From the NCBI GenBank assembly GCA_040758375.1, contig JBFLWE010000009.1, positions 1 through 64,000 on the forward strand: DNA of 64,000 bases. The letters are read 5' to 3'. The notes below the pieces were generated by a model. It saw only the letters and a program-made list of their open reading frames with translations, was not told the origin of the DNA and ran no database searches. The stretch is from CAMLIZ01 sp040758375 (GTDB taxonomy: Bacteria; Pseudomonadota; Gammaproteobacteria; Burkholderiales; Burkholderiaceae_C). Made by a program: the position numbers and the translations under genes. The stretch's first letter is position 1, and each line of letters begins with the position of its first letter. Positions 9,318 through 16,580 of this stretch are shown here, piece by piece.

Positions 9318-9874
9318 CACACGGCCAACGGCGCGGCGCGGACGCCCTTTTTGTTCCAAAGGCCGGCGCCGCTGCCCAGGTGGGTAAGGATGGCCTCCTC
9401 TGTTCGGCGGCACAGGTGGTCGGCGGTCTGCGGCAGGGACGCCATTGCGCCGTGAGCCATCAGCACCCGCGCCAGGGCATCGCTGAACAAGGCACTGACC
9501 ACGAAGGGCGGCGCTTCGTCGCTAAGGCCACGCTCGATGGCGCCCCAGGCCGTGCTGTGGAACAGGGCCTTGCGACCCAGCGGTGCATGCGTCTGCACAT
9601 CGTGCATCGGCGAGAGGCGCCAGCGGTCCTTCAGGCGCCCACCCGACTCGCCCACCAGGCGCAAGCGGCCCGCCCCGTCTGTCACGAAATAGATGACCTC
9701 TCCCTCGCGTTGCCAAGTCTTGCCGTCGAGCACGGTGAACACGGCTTCAAAGCTCCACGGGCCGAATCGAGGGCCGCTCTGCACATTGCGGCACCAGTTG
9801 ACCGGCTTGACGCCGTCGATGCGCAGGAAGGGGGTGGCGGCCGCGGGCAGCGCTTGAATGATGTTGGTGTTCAT
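9317..9874 (-). CDS. hypothetical protein, 185 aa
   Basis: The start at 9874 is supported by an AGGAGAG ribosome site 8 bases upstream; the frame is open further upstream without such a site. The product begins MNTNIIQALPAAATPFLRID and contains WCRNVQSGPRFGPWSFEAVF and GEVIYFVTDGAGRLRLVGESGG, suggesting a beta-rich N-terminal half. The C-terminal half is helical (VVSALFSDALARVLMAHGAM). No membrane span, signal or known catalytic motif. Its stop overlaps the start of the HNH-like gene by one base, so the two are translationally coupled. I do not recognise the family. Confidence 0.6.
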   Translation of the reverse strand: MNTNIIQALPAAATPFLRIDGVKPVNWCRNVQSGPRFGPWSFEAVFTVLDGKTWQREGEVIYFVTDGAGRLRLVGESGGRLKDRWRLSPMHDVQTHAPLGRKALFHSTAWGAIERGLSDEAPPFVVSALFSDALARVLMAHGAMASLPQTADHLCRRTEEAILTHLGSGAGLWNKKGVRAAPLAV

Positions 9875-9977
9875 GCCCGGTCTCTCCTGGAAGTGAAAGC
9901 CGCGGCGACTTGCTGCGGCGACGGGCAGACTGTCGCCAGCGACTTTAGGCCAGCTTACCGGATCAAGCGGCAATAAA

Positions 9978-10511
9978 TCAGCGATCGATCCGGGACATGT
10001 AGTCGTCGATGATCGACTGCGCGTGCCATATCCGCGCCAGAAAGCGCGACGCCCGATCCAGATCAGTACCCCTGGCTCCAGGGATACCCAAGAAGTGCGG
10101 AGCGGCCCGATTGAGCACGGCAGTCAGCGTGGACTCGGACACCGGAGACCCGCTGTGCTTCTCCAACTCAGCACGCAGGTACGGGCGGAGCCGCTGGCTC
10201 GATGCAGGCCAGCCGTCGGACTGCCTGATGGCGGCCCTGACCAACTGCAGTTCTTCGGTCTCCGTCAAGATGGATCGACGCCTGCCACCGTGGCGCGCAG
10301 GCGGAGCCTCACCACGAAGAATGCTGTTGCGCGTGCGCGAGACCCAGTGCCGCGACCTCCCTACCGCCGCCGCGGTGGCTTCCAGGCTATGACCCAGCAA
10401 AGGCAACAACACCGCCTGGGCTGCGCGCAACTCCTCCGCGGTGCGGGCCTGCCGCATCAACCGCTGCGCCAGCGTCACGCTCTCGTCGCTACCCGTGGGC
10501 TGTCTTGCCAT
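9978..10511 (-). CDS. helix-turn-helix protein resembling an IS630-type DNA-binding region
   Basis: The 177-residue product has a homeodomain-like helix-turn-helix at about residues 45-65 (LEATAAAVGRSRHWVSRTRN). A basic linker (RHGGRRR) and a second winged-helix-like segment (LRPYLRAELEKHSGSPVSESTLTAVLN) follow. This double-HTH arrangement resembles the N-terminal part of IS630-family transposases, but there is no DDE catalytic domain after it. It is therefore either a remnant or a stand-alone DNA-binding regulator. It heads a minus-strand cluster: 103 bases separate it from the next gene. Regulation of the cluster by this protein is plausible but unproven. Confidence 0.55.
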   Translation of the reverse strand: MARQPTGSDESVTLAQRLMRQARTAEELRAAQAVLLPLLGHSLEATAAAVGRSRHWVSRTRNSILRGEAPPARHGGRRRSILTETEELQLVRAAIRQSDGWPASSQRLRPYLRAELEKHSGSPVSESTLTAVLNRAAPHFLGIPGARGTDLDRASRFLARIWHAQSIIDDYMSRIDR

Positions 10512-10936
10512 GCGGCAGTAGTATGGACAGGCGACGATGAATTATTGCTACTTGCCATCAAGGCACCCTCATTCGGGTGGGGGTATGAGCGAGCTGCGCC
10601 GAATTCTGGACGTTGCCACTCGCAACGGCGGGGCGCTGGGCCGCCTGGCATGTTGGATATCGCCGGCCCCAGTGCATCCTCAAGATGGTTGAACTTGGCG
10701 GTTCGGATGGTGAGAAGCGGAGCTGGCCGCGCGCTTGGCGGGCCGTCTATGAACTTCCATGCGCTGAAGCAGAGTGCCCGATAGCAGCCGCCAACGACAG
10801 TCAGCTTCTGGCCGAGTGCTGCCATTTGCAGATGGAAGACGAGTCCTGACCTTGGACCGCCCCCAACCACCGCAGTTTCGGAGAAGCACTCCCGCGCCGC
10901 CGAAGGTACAAACCCGCCTTCCACCAAGGAGCTGCG
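10512..10936 (+). other. intergenic region without a convincing gene
   Basis: These 425 bases lie between divergent genes. No frame here has both a plausible start and family-like sequence. The last 75 bases, in the frame stopping at 10940, resemble the C-terminus of the AraC regulator encoded near 31.2 kb and are listed separately. Promoters for the leftward HTH gene and rightward membrane protein should lie here, but I could not assign them with confidence. Confidence 0.5.
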
Positions 10937-10939
10937 ATG
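10866..10939 (+). repeat. 74-base leader related to 31222-31295 (decayed AraC tail)
   Basis: This segment aligns without gaps to 31222-31295, with 55 of 74 bases identical by my hand count, and both end at a start codon in the context GGAG(C/G)TGCGATGA. In one frame it reads TTAVSEKHSRAAEGTNPPST then KELR and stop, matching TTAVLEKRRREAAAIKRPSH then KEVR and stop at the end of the AraC gene at 31.2 kb. The stop overlaps the next gene's ATG in both places. It looks like the remaining 3' end of a lost AraC-type gene, still providing the ribosome site of its former partner. Confidence 0.6.
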
Positions 10940-11224
10940 ACGCAAGCCACTTCTCCCCTGTCGCCTGCCAACAAGACCCCCAGCACCTGGATCCGCCGTT
11001 TCCACCGCTGGGTGTCCATGGTCTTCACCTTGACGGTCATCGCCAACTTCGTGGCCATGGCGTTGGGCAGCGGCACGCCGCCGCCCTGGATCACCTACGC
11101 ACCGCTGCTGCCGCTGGCCCTGCTGCTGCTCACGGGGCTTTACCTGTTCGCGCTGCCGTACCTCGGCCGCCCTCACCCGCGCCGCGCGCCTGCGCCCTTA
11201 GCCGGCTCAAGCTCACCGCCGTGA
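10937..11224 (+). CDS. small two-helix membrane protein
   Basis: The product is 95 residues with an amphipathic start (WIRRFHRW) and two hydrophobic segments: SMVFTLTVIANFVAMALG (about 26-43) and YAPLLPLALLLLTGLYLFAL (about 54-73). The tail is Pro/Arg-rich. An AAGGAG ribosome site lies just before the ATG. The last 95 bases overlap the 3' end of the convergent Crp/Fnr-type gene. Small proteins of this kind are often paired with AraC-type regulators, and a decayed AraC tail precedes it here. Function unknown. Confidence 0.7.
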   Translation: MTQATSPLSPANKTPSTWIRRFHRWVSMVFTLTVIANFVAMALGSGTPPPWITYAPLLPLALLLLTGLYLFALPYLGRPHPRRAPAPLAGSSSPP

Positions 11225-11792
11225 TCCCCAGGTAGCTGGCGATGTGATGCTGCGCCACCCGCCCCTGCAGCCCCGGATGCTGCTGCAGAAACTGCTGCAG
11301 CCGCTGCGCGGCGGGCAGCGCGGCCAGCGCCCATTCGCGCTCGACGCGGCGCATCAGCTCGGCGCGCAGCACGGCGTCGCCCCAGCGTTGCACGGCCGGG
11401 CTGCGCGTCATGCACTCCACCAGCGTGCGGGCTTCAAAGCCGGCCACGCAGGTGGCCGTCAAGGCCTCGCAGTGCACGCGTGAGCGCTCGTCGGCCACGC
11501 GTGAGATGGCGGGCATCAGGATGCCGGGCCCCTCGTGGAAGGCCAGCGTCACGCTGCGCCCCTGCGCGTCGCTCACCCAGGTGCGCAACACCCCTTCCAG
11601 CACGAAATATTCGCGTGCGCCGGGCTCGCCGGCGCGCAGCAGCGCTTCACCGGGTTGCAGGCGACGCAGCGCCATGTCGCGCAGCACCGGTTCGAAGGCC
11701 GCCGCGTCCAGCGGCGCCAACCCGGCCGCGATGTGCATCACCGCCTGGCGCTCAGGCTCGGTCAATGGCGGCGGGGGGTGGGGCAAGGCCAT
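11130..11792 (-). CDS. Crp/Fnr family transcriptional regulator
   Basis: The 220-residue protein has an N-terminal cyclic-nucleotide-binding-like beta barrel (LQPGEALLRAGEPGAREYFVL, then TLAFHEGPGILMPAISR) and a C-terminal HTH (VAQHHIASYLGITAVSLSRLR). It lacks the N-terminal Cys cluster of oxygen-sensing FNR, so it is not an Fe-S FNR. The tail after SRLR is Gly/Arg-rich and may be longer than in relatives because the gene reads into the convergent membrane-protein gene. The neighbouring hydrolase starts about 100 bases away on the other strand and could be a target. Confidence 0.88.
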   Translation of the reverse strand: MALPHPPPPLTEPERQAVMHIAAGLAPLDAAAFEPVLRDMALRRLQPGEALLRAGEPGAREYFVLEGVLRTWVSDAQGRSVTLAFHEGPGILMPAISRVADERSRVHCEALTATCVAGFEARTLVECMTRSPAVQRWGDAVLRAELMRRVEREWALAALPAAQRLQQFLQQHPGLQGRVAQHHIASYLGITAVSLSRLRAQARGAGEGGRGTAARTGKAP

Positions 11793-11889
11793 GGGTGGCG
11801 CGGATTATCAAATGTTGTCGCGCGCCGGGGGGCTTGGGGCCGACCATCGGCGCCTCGCTTCTCGCCGGCCGCTGCGCCGCCGATCCACC

Positions 11890-12885
11890 ATGTCGCCACG
11901 CCTTCTGCCGCAACGCCTTGTTGTGCTGCTGCTCGCCCTGTTGGCCGCCGCGGTTCAATCGCCCGCCCATGCCGCACCCGCCGTGCCGCCCACGCTGCAG
12001 CACGACACGAGCCTGCCGCAGGTGCGGCTCAACGGCTATGCCTTTCATGCGCGGCACTTCGGCGAGCCGGGCAGGCCGGTGCTGATCGTGCTGCACGGCG
12101 GCCCGGGCGCCGATCATCGCTATTTGCTGGGCCTGCAGGCGCTGGCCGACGACTACCAGGTGGTGTTCTACGACCAGCGCGGCACCGGCCTGTCGCCGCG
12201 CGTGCCGGCCGGCAGCATCAGCGTGCAGACCTTCATCGACGACCTGGACGCCTTTGTGCAGGCCTTCGGCCGCGGCCGGCCGGTGCACCTGCTGGGCCAT
12301 TCGTGGGGCGCGATGCTCGCTTCGGCCTACGCCGGCGCACACCCCGGCAAGGTGGACAAGCTGATCCTGGCGGAGCCGGCTTTCCTGGACGCGTCAACGA
12401 TGGACGTGTTCCAGTCGCGGGGGCTGCCGCCGGTGCGTGTGATGTGGGGCTTTGCGAAGGCCTGGCTGGGCAAGTGGTTCATCGACACGCAAGGCGACCC
12501 CTATGCGCGCGACGACTGGTTTCTGATGCAGGTGTTCCCGCTCACGCAAGGCGCGGGCGAGCTGTGCAACGGCCAATTGCCGCCGCTGCAGGCCTGGCGT
12601 TTCGGCAGCCCCAACTTCCAGGCTACCGTGGGGCGCATGATGGACGACCGCGCCTTCTCCCGGCAGCTCGATTTCCGCAAAGGCATTGAGCGGTTCCAAG
12701 GCCAGGCGCTGTTTCTCGCCGGCGGCTGCAACCAGGTGATCGGCGAAGCCCATCAACGCAAGCTGATGGCGCACTTCAAGCAGGCCCGGCTGGAGGTGAT
12801 ACCCGATGCGGGCCACTTCATGTTCAACGACCAGCCCGAACGAAGCCTGTGGGTGGTGCGGCGTTTTCTCGCGGCAGCGCCTTGA
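11890..12885 (+). CDS. secreted alpha/beta hydrolase (proline iminopeptidase-like)
   Basis: The 331-residue protein starts with a signal peptide (basic start, VVLLLALLAAAVQ core, AHA cleavage region near residue 29). The S33-type hydrolase motifs are in order: HGGPGADH (oxyanion region, about residues 70-77), DQRGTGLSPR, the nucleophile elbow GHSWGAM, and a late DAGHFMF supplying the catalytic His. This pattern is typical of proline iminopeptidase and related esterases. The start was chosen for the signal peptide; the frame is open far upstream but that part is antisense to the Crp-type gene. It is convergent with the GH17-like gene, one base apart. Confidence 0.85.
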   Translation: MSPRLLPQRLVVLLLALLAAAVQSPAHAAPAVPPTLQHDTSLPQVRLNGYAFHARHFGEPGRPVLIVLHGGPGADHRYLLGLQALADDYQVVFYDQRGTGLSPRVPAGSISVQTFIDDLDAFVQAFGRGRPVHLLGHSWGAMLASAYAGAHPGKVDKLILAEPAFLDASTMDVFQSRGLPPVRVMWGFAKAWLGKWFIDTQGDPYARDDWFLMQVFPLTQGAGELCNGQLPPLQAWRFGSPNFQATVGRMMDDRAFSRQLDFRKGIERFQGQALFLAGGCNQVIGEAHQRKLMAHFKQARLEVIPDAGHFMFNDQPERSLWVVRRFLAAAP

Positions 12886-12886
12886 G

Positions 12887-14014
12887 TCAAGGCCCCTTCC
12901 AGTACACCGCGGCCGATGGATCGCAGCTCGACCCGTCGCGCAACTCGGGCGGGTACAGCGCATGCACGACGCAGCGGGCCTTGCGGTTCACGTCAAACAG
13001 GCCCCAGCCGTCGTCGTCGCCCTTCCACGGCTCGTCAAACGCCTCGAAGTAGAAGATCTGCTTCGGCCCGTCTTTCCAGGCGGCCAGGCGGTCGACATAC
13101 ATCTTCTGGTTGGCGGGGTGGATGCGGTCGGCTTGCGGGCCAAAGGCTTTCCAGCCCGTCTCGCCAATGACGATGGGCAGGTCGTGGCCCAGGCGGCGCA
13201 TCGTGGCCTGCACCGCGGCGTAGTCGGCCTTGGCCTTGGCGATCATGGTGTCGGCCATGGCCGCGGCGCGCTGGCTCTCGGGCAGCGCCTCGTGCTTCCA
13301 CGCGGTGAAGTGGGGCATGTACACGCTGTCGAGCAGCGGGTAGGTGTGCAGCGCCACGTAGTCGATCAGCGGGTAGATGCGCGCCGGGTCGTACTTGCCG
13401 CCCTCGTTGGCGAAGACGGCCCAGTTCTCGTCGGTGGTGACCGGCTGCGCCACCGCGTCGCGCACGGTGCGGATGTAGCCGGCCATGTCGGCCGCGGGTA
13501 TGTGCAGCGACCAATCGACCATGGTCTCGTTGCCCACGCTCACCGCGAGCACGATGTCGGGGTAGGCCTTGGCCAGCGCGATGCCCTGGGCCATTTGCGC
13601 CTGGTTGGCGGTGTCGTGGGTGGCCTTCGGGCCGGCGATCCAGATGCCCAGCTGCATCTTCAGGTCGAGCTTGTGCTCGCGTATCGTGCGCAGCACCACG
13701 CCGGTGTCGAAGTCGTCGGCGCTGAACATGCGGATCAGCCCGAAGCCGCCTTGCACCAGCAGCCGCAGGTCCTGCAACACCTGGGCCTCGGTGGGCGGCG
13801 TGTCGTGGTCGGCGCCGCGGTAGCCGGAGTAGGCCACGGCCTTGCGGCCGTAGAACTCGGGGGCCAGCGTGCGCACGCCGGCGCGCGGCGCCGAGGCCGC
13901 GGCCTGCGGGGCCGTGCCGGTGCCGCCGAAGCCCACGCAGGCGGGCAGCGTGAACAGCGCGAGGGAAAGCACCAGCAGCGGTGCGAAGCGACGCAGAGGG
14001 GCCACAGGGTTCAT
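12887..14014 (-). CDS. GH17-like beta-glucanase lipoprotein
   Basis: The 375-residue protein has a lipoprotein signal peptide ending in LPAC (Cys at about 26), so it should be anchored in a membrane facing the periplasm or surface. The fold matches glycoside hydrolase family 17: FGLIRMFSADDFDTG early, the acid/base Glu in VSVGNETMVDW, and the nucleophile Glu in IVIGETGWKAFG, followed by YFEAFDEPWKG. GH17 enzymes cleave beta-1,3-glucans or related glucans. A perfect 14-base palindrome of LacI-family type lies 17 bases before the start codon, so sugar-dependent repression is likely, although no LacI gene is in the window. Confidence 0.87.
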   Translation of the reverse strand: MNPVAPLRRFAPLLVLSLALFTLPACVGFGGTGTAPQAAASAPRAGVRTLAPEFYGRKAVAYSGYRGADHDTPPTEAQVLQDLRLLVQGGFGLIRMFSADDFDTGVVLRTIREHKLDLKMQLGIWIAGPKATHDTANQAQMAQGIALAKAYPDIVLAVSVGNETMVDWSLHIPAADMAGYIRTVRDAVAQPVTTDENWAVFANEGGKYDPARIYPLIDYVALHTYPLLDSVYMPHFTAWKHEALPESQRAAAMADTMIAKAKADYAAVQATMRRLGHDLPIVIGETGWKAFGPQADRIHPANQKMYVDRLAAWKDGPKQIFYFEAFDEPWKGDDDGWGLFDVNRKARCVVHALYPPELRDGSSCDPSAAVYWKGP

Positions 14015-14030
14015 GGCGGCGCATTCTGCT

Positions 14031-14044
14031 TGAAAGCGCTTTCA
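14031..14044. promoter_or_regulatory. LacI/GalR-family operator
   Basis: The sequence is the perfect palindrome TGAAAGCGCTTTCA with the central CG typical of LacI-family operators. It sits 17 bases upstream of the start codon of the GH17-like gene, where a repressor would block its transcription. Confidence 0.75.
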
Positions 14045-14167
14045 GCTCACGCCCGTGAAAACCCCTGCACGCGCGCCCAGGGGGCCGGCCGTGGCGGCCG
14101 TGTGCAGCACCCCAATGCCCACGGCACGCGAGCGGTCAACGGGGTCCGAAGCTTGTGGCGGCGTTTA

Positions 14168-14190
14168 AAGAGGCATACGCTATGCATCTA
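14168..14190. promoter_or_regulatory. Rrf2-type (NsrR-like) palindrome upstream of suf
   Basis: The inverted repeat AAGAGGCAT-N5-ATGCATCTA fits the NsrR consensus (AAGATGCAT...ATGCATCTT) at most conserved positions. It closely resembles the two sites at 24191-24252 by the nsrR gene. A possible sigma-70 promoter (TTGTGG at 14153, 17-base spacer, TACGCT at 14176) overlaps it, a repressing position. It could be bound by NsrR or by another Rrf2 protein such as IscR. Confidence 0.6.
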
Positions 14191-14200
14191 TTAAAGGTCG

Positions 14201-14317
14201 ATGATGAACCGCGCCGCCCACAGCCCCAAGCCCTGCAAGCCGCAGCGGGTCCTGACTGCATCGCGGCTGACGCGCTTGCACGATCACGAAAGGGCCCTGC
14301 GCCATGGCACCCGTTGA
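14201..14317 (+). CDS. possible 38-residue leader ORF before sufB
   Basis: A short frame begins with two tandem ATG codons after an AAAGG-like ribosome site. It encodes a basic peptide (MMNRAAHSPKPCKPQRVL at its start) and stops 14 bases inside sufB, which would couple its translation to sufB. I do not recognise it. It could be a leader peptide, or a chance frame in the 5' untranslated region. Confidence 0.3.
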   Translation: MMNRAAHSPKPCKPQRVLTASRLTRLHDHERALRHGTR

Positions 14318-15767
14318 GCAGGCCGACGCCCTGGCGCGCACGCTGCAGCGCCCCTACCGCCATGGCTTCGTCACCGACATCGAAAGCGAGTCCTTGCCGC
14401 CGGGGCTGGACCGCGACACGGTGCGCGAGATCTCGCGGCGCAAGCGCGAGCCCGAGTTCCTGCTGCGCTGGCGCCTGGCCGCGTTCGAGCGCTGGTCGGC
14501 GATGTCGCCTCCCGACTGGGCCCACCTGCGCATTGCGCCGATCGACTTTCAGGCGCTGAGCTACTACTCGGCGCCCAAGTCGCTGCAGTCGCGGCCCGAC
14601 GCGCCGCAAAGCCTGGCCGACGTGGACCCCAAGCTGCTCGAAACCTACGAGAAGCTGGGCGTGCCGCTGCATGAGCGGGCGCGGCTGGCCGGCGTGGCGG
14701 TGGATGCGGTGTTCGACTCGGTGTCGGTGGGCACCACGTTCCGCGAAAAGCTCGCCGAAGCGGGCGTGATCTTCTGTTCGTTCTCGCACGCGGTACAGCA
14801 CCACCCCGAGCTGATCGAGCGCTACCTCGGCACGGTGGTGCCGCCGGGCGACAACTTCTACGCCGCGCTGAACTCGGCGGTGTTCTCCGACGGCTCGTTC
14901 GTCTACATCCCGGCGGGCGTGCGCTGCCCGATGGAGCTGTCGTCGTACTTCCGCATCAACGCGCGCAACACCGGGCAGTTCGAGCGCACGCTGATCATCG
15001 CCGAGGCCGGCAGCGAGGTGAGCTACCTCGAAGGCTGCACCGCGCCGCAGCGCGACGAACACCAGCTGCATGCGGCGGTGGTGGAGCTCGTGGCCCACGA
15101 AGACGCGCGCATCAAGTACTCCACGGTGCAAAACTGGTACCCCGGCGACGCGCAGGGGCGCGGTGGCATCTACAACTTCGTCACCAAGCGCGGCCTGTGC
15201 GCTGGCGCACGCGCCCACATCGCCTGGACGCAGATCGAGACCGGTTCGGCCATCACCTGGAAGTACCCCAGCGTGGTGCTGCGCGGCGACGACTCCAGCG
15301 GCGAGTTCCACTCCATCGCGGTGGCCAACCACTTCCAGCAGGCCGACACCGGCACCAAGATGGTCCACCTGGGGCGCAACACCCGCAGCCGCATCGTCTC
15401 CAAGGGCATCAGCGCCGGCCGCGCCCACAACAGCTACCGCGGGCTGGTGCGCATGGCCTCCACGGCCGCCGGCGCGCGCAACCACACGCAGTGCGACTCG
15501 CTGCTGATCGGCCCGCATTGCGGCGCGCACACCTACCCGTATGTCGACGTGGCGCGCGACGACGCCGTCGTCGAGCACGAGGCCACCACCACGCGCATCT
15601 CCGAGGAGCGCCTGTTCTATTGCCAGCAGCGCGGCATCGCCCCGCAGGACGCCACGGCGCTGATCGTCGGCGGCTTCTGCCAGGCCGTGCTCGACGAGCT
15701 GCCGATGGAGTTCTCGCTCGAAGCCAAGGCCCTGCTCGCGGTGTCGCTCGAAGGCGCCGTGGGCTGA
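14304..15767 (+). CDS. sufB: Fe-S cluster assembly scaffold protein SufB
   Basis: The 487-residue protein is the SufB subunit of the SufBCD scaffold that builds Fe-S clusters in the cytoplasm. It starts with the family's YRHGFVTDIESESLPPGL segment and continues through REPEFLLRWRL, GVIFCSFSHAVQ, FYAALNSAVFSDGSFVYIPAGV and the core ARNHTQCDSLLIG, whose Cys corresponds to the essential Cys of E. coli SufB. Length is normal. It opens an operon sufB-C-D-S-U-T with short gaps or overlaps. An Rrf2-type palindrome lies about 115 bases upstream. Confidence 0.97.
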   Translation: MAPVEQADALARTLQRPYRHGFVTDIESESLPPGLDRDTVREISRRKREPEFLLRWRLAAFERWSAMSPPDWAHLRIAPIDFQALSYYSAPKSLQSRPDAPQSLADVDPKLLETYEKLGVPLHERARLAGVAVDAVFDSVSVGTTFREKLAEAGVIFCSFSHAVQHHPELIERYLGTVVPPGDNFYAALNSAVFSDGSFVYIPAGVRCPMELSSYFRINARNTGQFERTLIIAEAGSEVSYLEGCTAPQRDEHQLHAAVVELVAHEDARIKYSTVQNWYPGDAQGRGGIYNFVTKRGLCAGARAHIAWTQIETGSAITWKYPSVVLRGDDSSGEFHSIAVANHFQQADTGTKMVHLGRNTRSRIVSKGISAGRAHNSYRGLVRMASTAAGARNHTQCDSLLIGPHCGAHTYPYVDVARDDAVVEHEATTTRISEERLFYCQQRGIAPQDATALIVGGFCQAVLDELPMEFSLEAKALLAVSLEGAVG

Positions 15768-15805
15768 GCGGACCGCCCGTTCCCACCGACCAAGGATCCA
15801 CCCCG

Positions 15806-16576
15806 ATGACCCCTTCCGAACCGCTGCTGCAGCTGCGCGACCTGCGTGTCGACGTGGGCGAGCGCCATGTGCTGAAGTCGGTGTCGCTGGCCGTGCCGGC
15901 CGGCGCGCTGCTGGTGCTGATGGGCGCCAACGGCAGCGGCAAGAGCACGCTGGGCCTCACGCTGGCCGGCCACCCGCGCTACCGCGTGGCCGGCGGGTCG
16001 GCGCGCTTCGCCGGCCAGGACCTGCTGGCGCTCAGCCCCGAGGCGCGTGCGCGCGCGGGGCTGTTCGTGTCGTTCCAGGCGCCGCCCGAGATCCCCGGCG
16101 TGAAGAACAACCTGTTCATCCGCACGGCGCTGAACGCCGGCCGCGAAGCGCGCGGCGAAGCCCCGCTCGACGGCTTCGACTTCCTGGGTGCGGCGCGCGC
16201 CGCCGCGCAGCGCCTGGGCCTGCCCGAGGCGATGCTCGCCCGGCCGGTCAATGACGGCTTCTCCGGCGGCGAACGCAAGCGCAACGAGCTGCTGCAGCTG
16301 GCGCTGCTGCGCCCGCGCCTGGCGGTGCTGGACGAGGTGGACTCCGGCATGGACGTGGACGGCGTGCGCGCCGTCGTCGAGCTGGTGGCGGACCTGCGCG
16401 CGCAGGGCACCGCATTCATCGTGGTGTCGCACTACCTGCACCTGATCGAGGCGCTGGCGCCCGATGCGGTGCTGCGGCTGGACCAGGGCTGCATCGCCGA
16501 AACCGGCGGCCTGCCGCTGGCCGCGCGCATCGCGCGCACCGGCTTCGCGCAGGCCGCGCCGGCGCTGCAGGGCTGA
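15806..16576 (+). CDS. sufC: Fe-S cluster assembly ATPase SufC
   Basis: The 256-residue ABC-type ATPase has Walker A GANGSGKST at about residues 36-44, a Q-loop (FVSFQAPPEIPGVKN, a SufC hallmark), the signature FSGGERKRNELLQ, Walker B LAVLDEVDSGMD and the switch His in VVSHYLH. SufC drives conformational change of the SufBD scaffold. The ATG at 15806 was chosen as the start because it gives the normal SufC N-terminus (LLQLRDLRV). It follows sufB by 38 bases and sufD follows after 4 bases. Confidence 0.97.
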   Translation: MTPSEPLLQLRDLRVDVGERHVLKSVSLAVPAGALLVLMGANGSGKSTLGLTLAGHPRYRVAGGSARFAGQDLLALSPEARARAGLFVSFQAPPEIPGVKNNLFIRTALNAGREARGEAPLDGFDFLGAARAAAQRLGLPEAMLARPVNDGFSGGERKRNELLQLALLRPRLAVLDEVDSGMDVDGVRAVVELVADLRAQGTAFIVVSHYLHLIEALAPDAVLRLDQGCIAETGGLPLAARIARTGFAQAAPALQG

Positions 16577-16580
16577 GGCG

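Noticed and set aside
9978..10511. Complete IS630-type insertion sequence
   Set aside because: Only an HTH region is present. No DDE domain, terminal inverted repeats or target duplication could be found.
10475..11176. Minus-strand frame through the 10.5-10.9 kb gap
   Set aside because: Its sequence has no family-like character, and it runs into the HTH gene and the membrane protein in other frames.
11130..11792. FNR oxygen sensor as the partner of the FNR box at 24.2 kb
   Set aside because: This Crp/Fnr-type protein lacks the N-terminal Cys residues for an Fe-S cluster, so it is not an FNR; the regulator must be elsewhere.
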